Positions 6,649-8,786 of a stretch of DNA of 8,786 nucleotides are shown one piece after another. The translations under genes and the position numbers were made by a program. Position 1 is the first letter of the stretch, and the number at the start of each line of letters is the position of its first letter. Origin of the DNA: Gorillibacterium sp. (lineage in GTDB: Bacteria; Bacillota; Bacilli; Paenibacillales; NBRC-103111); contig JAIMBU010000073.1 in assembly GCA_023511325.1 (NCBI GenBank), forward strand, positions 1-8,786. Reading direction: 5' to 3'. The notes below the pieces were generated by a model. It saw nothing but the letters and a program-made list of their open reading frames with translations. It searched no databases and was not told the DNA's origin.

Positions 6649-6674
6649 TAAGCCTTATATTTAGTTAAGGCTTA
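6649..6674. promoter_or_regulatory. Inverted repeat, candidate operator
   Basis: TAAGCCTTA (6649-6657) and TAAGGCTTA (6666-6674) form a perfect 9-base inverted repeat with an 8-base spacer. It lies where the -35 region of the promoter at 6681-6691 should be. No T-run follows on the plus strand, so it does not look like the terminator of the BASS gene. Binding by a dimeric regulator is an inference. Confidence 0.45.
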
Positions 6675-6680
6675 CTTCGA

Positions 6681-6691
6681 TATGATACAAT
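6681..6691 (+). promoter_or_regulatory. Candidate -10 region of the 96-residue gene
   Basis: Two overlapping -10 hexamers, TATGAT (6681-6686) and TACAAT (6686-6691), lie about 40 bases before ATG 6730. The expected -35 position falls in the inverted repeat and has no good match (AGTTAA or TTAAGG), so the promoter may need an activator or be weak. Confidence 0.4.
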
Positions 6692-6729
6692 ATCAACACT
6701 AACCATTACCTGAAAAGAGATGATGACCC

Positions 6730-7020
6730 ATGAGCAAGCCGATCATTGAACAAGAGCTTATTCAGTACATAACGGCCAAAACACAAGTTGACGCGAGTCA
6801 GATTATTGTCATTCTGCAGCATGGACAGGCGTTCCTGAGTAGCGCAAAGGCGAATGCTAAGGGTGAAGTCGAGATCGATAGTGATGATCTTGTGGATTAT
6901 GTGTTAAGCCGTCCAGACGTAAAGCTAGATGAACTAACGGTAGAAACTATTTTGGATCTTGAAATGGATTACTTGATGGATAAGGGCTTGGCAGGCTCGT
7001 GGATTGTTGAGGAAGAATAA
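6730..7020 (+). CDS. Small acidic protein of unknown function
   Basis: Not recognised. It encodes 96 residues with 20 acidic and 7 basic residues, so it is strongly acidic, with three glutamates at the C-terminus. Predicted helices dominate: IIEQELIQYITAKT (5-18), QIIVILQHGQAFLSSA (24-39), SDDLVDYVLS (51-60) and VETILDLEMDYLMDKG (71-86). No cysteines, signal peptide or membrane segment occur, so it is likely a soluble cytoplasmic protein, perhaps a partner or regulator. The start is the ATG after an AAGAGA-type weak ribosome binding site (about 6714-6720). It has its own promoter candidate and terminator, so it appears to be a monocistronic unit. Codon and base use match the flanking genes. 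A real gene is likely because the frame, upstream signals and terminator agree. Confidence 0.7.
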   Translation: MSKPIIEQELIQYITAKTQVDASQIIVILQHGQAFLSSAKANAKGEVEIDSDDLVDYVLSRPDVKLDELTVETILDLEMDYLMDKGLAGSWIVEEE

Positions 7021-7115
7021 AGAGAATGCGGATTCGGCAACGGTAGACGAAAGTCCCTTTTGCTGCTGGGTGTTTTGTTTTAACCACATATGGTTTGCAT
7101 TTTGAGCTAAAGGTT

Positions 7116-7149
7116 AAACAGGGGGTGGAAGCTAAACCCTCTGTTTTTT
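7116..7149 (+). terminator. Rho-independent terminator of the 96-residue gene
   Basis: An 11-pair stem (7116-7126 with 7136-7146, one G-U pair) encloses a 9-base loop. Six T residues (7144-7149) overlap and follow the right arm. The GC-rich core AGGGGG/CCCTCT makes it a good intrinsic terminator. Confidence 0.8.
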
Positions 7150-7175
7150 GCGTTAGGCAATAATAGTCGTATACC
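7148..7175 (+). promoter_or_regulatory. Candidate promoter of the lipoprotein gene
   Basis: TTGCGT (7148-7153) and TATACC (7170-7175) are 16 bases apart, matching consensus at 3 and 4 of 6 positions. The start of transcription would be near 7182, some 45 bases before the ATG. It begins on the T-run of the preceding terminator. The call is weak. Confidence 0.3.
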
Positions 7176-7227
7176 CGTCTATCTTTTAGTTCGTTTGAAT
7201 CGTCTATTGAGGTGAGGAGATGATTAG

Positions 7228-8121
7228 ATGCGAGGCTTTCGTATATTGGTTTGTGCTTTAGGGTTTCTACTTATCGGAGGCTGCACACAAAGCAGCACGC
7301 AGTCACTCTCACCTGGTGTGGGGTCTAGTCTGATGTCATTGGTGCCGAGCACAGTCCCAAGTAATCAAACAGCGGTAGAAACACCAGAAGGGTCAATCAG
7401 CATACCGCTCAACAACGACCAAGGGCTAACGATCGAAGCAGGTGCCTTGACAAAAATGACCGAGAAAGGAAAGCTGTTCGGCTCCGAGCAGGAGTCGATC
7501 ATCGCACTGATCAATCTACCGCTCGTGGCGGGCGAGGGTTATACCGGATATCTCGGTATATGGGATCTCAGTGGGAATTTGATCCAGAAGCTTGAAGTCA
7601 AGGGCTATAATATTATAGACCCTGAGCAAATACATGTGGAGGATATAACGGGCGATGGGATTGCGGACATTGTTTTAGAAACCAATGAGGGAGCAAATGG
7701 TGGACTGGGAGTGCATGCTCTGAATGTATATGTAGGAGACAAAGACAAGTATACCGAGGTAATCTTAGCGGGTGGAGAGAATATTGCCTTTAAGACGACT
7801 TATGTTCCTGAACGTGGCGAGTTCTCTATTGTATCTGTACAGGACAATAGAAGCTGGATGGTGAAGCTGCCGAAAGGAGAACGCATGGATTTTATGGACG
7901 TCAGGTTGTTTACGGGAACGCATGCGTTAACAATCGACCCGATTGGAGCTGTTGCATGGGGTGAGAATACACTTACAACCAAACGCTTGGTCTGGTTTGG
8001 TAACTTGCAACTGAACTCGCTTGCTGTACTCGCCACGAGCTATCATTATCAGGATGGCAAAATGCTTGTTCAAAGCTATCATTTGGAATCCGATGGTAGC
8101 TCGGTGATCACCGAGAAGTGA
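7228..8121 (+). CDS. Lipoprotein of unknown function with a DxTGDGxxD motif
   Basis: Function not recognised. The 297-residue protein starts with a lipoprotein signal: positively charged MRGFR, a hydrophobic core, then the lipobox IGGC with Cys19 as the lipidated residue. It should be anchored to the outer face of the membrane. A Ser/Thr/Pro-rich linker follows (about 20-60), then a mostly beta domain. Residues 138-152 (EDITGDGIADIVLET) match the calcium-loop-like DxTxDGxxD motif of VCBS/FG-GAP-like beta-propeller repeats. Only one copy is clear, so full propeller structure is not shown. GAGGAG (7214-7219) lies 8 bases before ATG 7228. It has its own upstream region and a terminator shared with the convergent ABC permease gene. 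No catalytic signature was found; a sensor, binding or structural role at the cell surface is possible. Confidence 0.75.
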   Translation: MRGFRILVCALGFLLIGGCTQSSTQSLSPGVGSSLMSLVPSTVPSNQTAVETPEGSISIPLNNDQGLTIEAGALTKMTEKGKLFGSEQESIIALINLPLVAGEGYTGYLGIWDLSGNLIQKLEVKGYNIIDPEQIHVEDITGDGIADIVLETNEGANGGLGVHALNVYVGDKDKYTEVILAGGENIAFKTTYVPERGEFSIVSVQDNRSWMVKLPKGERMDFMDVRLFTGTHALTIDPIGAVAWGENTLTTKRLVWFGNLQLNSLAVLATSYHYQDGKMLVQSYHLESDGSSVITEK

Positions 8122-8191
8122 GAGAAATCCATGTAAGCAAGCTTTGGAATCGATCAGCGAAACATCGTCCATCCCAGAAAGCTCATGCAAT

Positions 8192-8226
8192 AAGAAAAAC
8201 CGTCCGAATGATGGACGGTTTTTCTT
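8192..8226. terminator. Bidirectional rho-independent terminator
   Basis: A perfect 14-base stem (8192-8205 with 8213-8226) and 7-base loop have A-rich and T-rich outer arms, so a run of five T follows the GC core on either strand. It sits between the convergent lipoprotein (ends 8121) and permease (ends 8243) genes and can serve both. Confidence 0.9.
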
Positions 8227-8242
8227 GTGTGCAGGCGTTTCC

Positions 8243-8786
8243 TCAGCCTTTGACGGCTCCAGCTACGACTCCTTTGACAATATACTTCTGCATGAAGATA
8301 AATACGACAATGGAAGGTAATACAGCCATTACCATCGCCGTCATGGCAAATTGCCAATCTGATGTGTATTGGCCAACAAAGGTATAGGCCGCAAGGGTTA
8401 GCGTTTTTGTTTCTGGCGAGCCATTGACCATTAAGAGTGGCAGCAGGAAGTCATTCCAGATCCACATCACATCGATGATGATGATTGTAGCCGTCACTGA
8501 TTTCAGCAGTGGGAAGATAACTGAGAAGAACAAGCGGAAACCAGATGCTCCATCAATTGTCGCACTCTCATCAATCTCGATCGGAATCCCCTTTACGAAG
8601 CCATGGTAGATAAAAACGGCAAGTGGAGCCCCAAAGCCCCAATACAGCGCGCCAAGTCCCCAGGTGCTGTTCGAGAGATGCAGGCGATTCGCTAATTGCA
8701 GCACGGTCAGCATGATGGATTGGAAGGGAATAAGCATCGGCATGATACAGAGAATATAGAGAATTGAGCTTGCTCGGGACTTCGAT
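8243..8786 (-). CDS. Sugar ABC transporter permease, MalG-like (partial, 5' end off window)
   Basis: C-terminal part of a membrane permease of the CUT1 carbohydrate ABC importer type (binding-protein-dependent transport inner-membrane component). The open frame continues through 8786 with no stop, so the true start lies beyond the right edge; the ATG at 8743 is internal. The visible segment has about 180 residues. The cytoplasmic EAA loop that docks the ATPase is seen as DESATIDGAS followed by the conserved FPLL (about 8504-8569). Flanking hydrophobic helices and the ending MQKYIVKGVVAGAVKG are typical of MalG-type subunits. In this family the partner permease and the sugar-binding protein usually lie upstream, here beyond the window. 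The sugar cannot be told from this fragment. The 3' end is close to the bidirectional terminator, so it is the last gene of its operon. Confidence 0.9.
   Translation of the reverse strand, partial: SKSRASSILYILCIMPMLIPFQSIMLTVLQLANRLHLSNSTWGLGALYWGFGAPLAVFIYHGFVKGIPIEIDESATIDGASGFRLFFSVIFPLLKSVTATIIIIDVMWIWNDFLLPLLMVNGSPETKTLTLAAYTFVGQYTSDWQFAMTAMVMAVLPSIVVFIFMQKYIVKGVVAGAVKG

Larger units (their letters stand above)
7021..7227 (+). other. Intergenic region between the acidic-protein and lipoprotein genes
   Basis: It holds the terminator at 7116-7149 and a weak promoter candidate for the lipoprotein. Around 7037-7068 a small fold is possible: GAC-GAAA-GTC with a GNRA tetraloop, flanked by GCAA/TTGC. 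I could not match it to any known riboswitch or RNA family. There is also a small hairpin AACCA/TGGTT at 7082-7095. No further gene is seen. Confidence 0.4.

Noticed and set aside
1092..7047. Shared 11-mer GCAACGGTAGA at 1092 and 7037 as a dispersed element
   Set aside because: Matches of this length are expected by chance in 8.8 kb, and the flanks differ.
7079..7118. TTTAACC/GGTTAAA pairing as an antiterminator to the hairpin at 7116
   Set aside because: It overlaps the terminator stem by only three weak A-T pairs, and it lies after a coding gene rather than in a leader.
7176..7207. Two CGTCTAT copies as ECF sigma factor -10 elements
   Set aside because: No matching GAAC-type -35 element lies at the right distance upstream of either copy.

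Overview
The window looks like a chromosomal segment of a spore-forming, low-to-mid GC Firmicute of the Paenibacillaceae type (Paenibacillus, Cohnella or a relative). This rests on strong AGGAGG-type ribosome binding sites, frequent TTG and GTG starts, compact single-gene units ended by hairpin-plus-T terminators, and the protein families present. The genus is an inference, not proven by any marker here.

Layout, left to right. (1) 70-1029, minus: a TRM11/UPF0020-like RNA methyltransferase with its own upstream region. (2) 1261-4708, plus: a three-gene glycan cassette. It holds a DUF6492-like GT-A-type putative glycosyltransferase, a GT4-type glycosyltransferase, and a ManC-like bifunctional mannose-1-phosphate guanylyltransferase / type II mannose-6-phosphate isomerase. 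All three use non-ATG starts. The first two overlap by 3 bases, the third follows after 14 bases, and a long hairpin sits on the last stop codon. (3) 4819-5619, plus: an AT-rich S66-family (LD-carboxypeptidase/MccF-like) gene. It keeps Ser, Glu and His candidates but seems to lack about 34 residues between Glu and His. (4) 5636-6598, plus: a bile acid:sodium symporter (BASS/SBF) family membrane protein with altered sodium-site residues. (5) 6730-7020, plus: a 96-residue acidic protein of unknown function, behind an inverted repeat and followed by a good terminator. (6) 7228-8121, plus: a 297-residue lipoprotein of unknown function with a calcium-loop-like motif. (7) 8243-8786, minus: the C-terminal part of a MalG-like sugar ABC transporter permease, running off the right edge and sharing a bidirectional terminator with the lipoprotein.

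How they work together. The only clear functional unit is the glycan cassette: the third gene would supply GDP-mannose (or a related nucleotide sugar), and the two transferases would use it or other sugars on an unidentified acceptor. The S66 and BASS genes are 16 bases apart and may be co-transcribed, but no shared pathway is evident. The other genes look like independent units.

The best leads are the undescribed glycan cassette, the shortened S66 protein in an AT-rich island, the BASS protein with a degraded Na1 site, and the operator-like repeat before the 96-residue gene. No CRISPR array, insertion sequence, tRNA, rRNA or recognisable riboswitch was seen.
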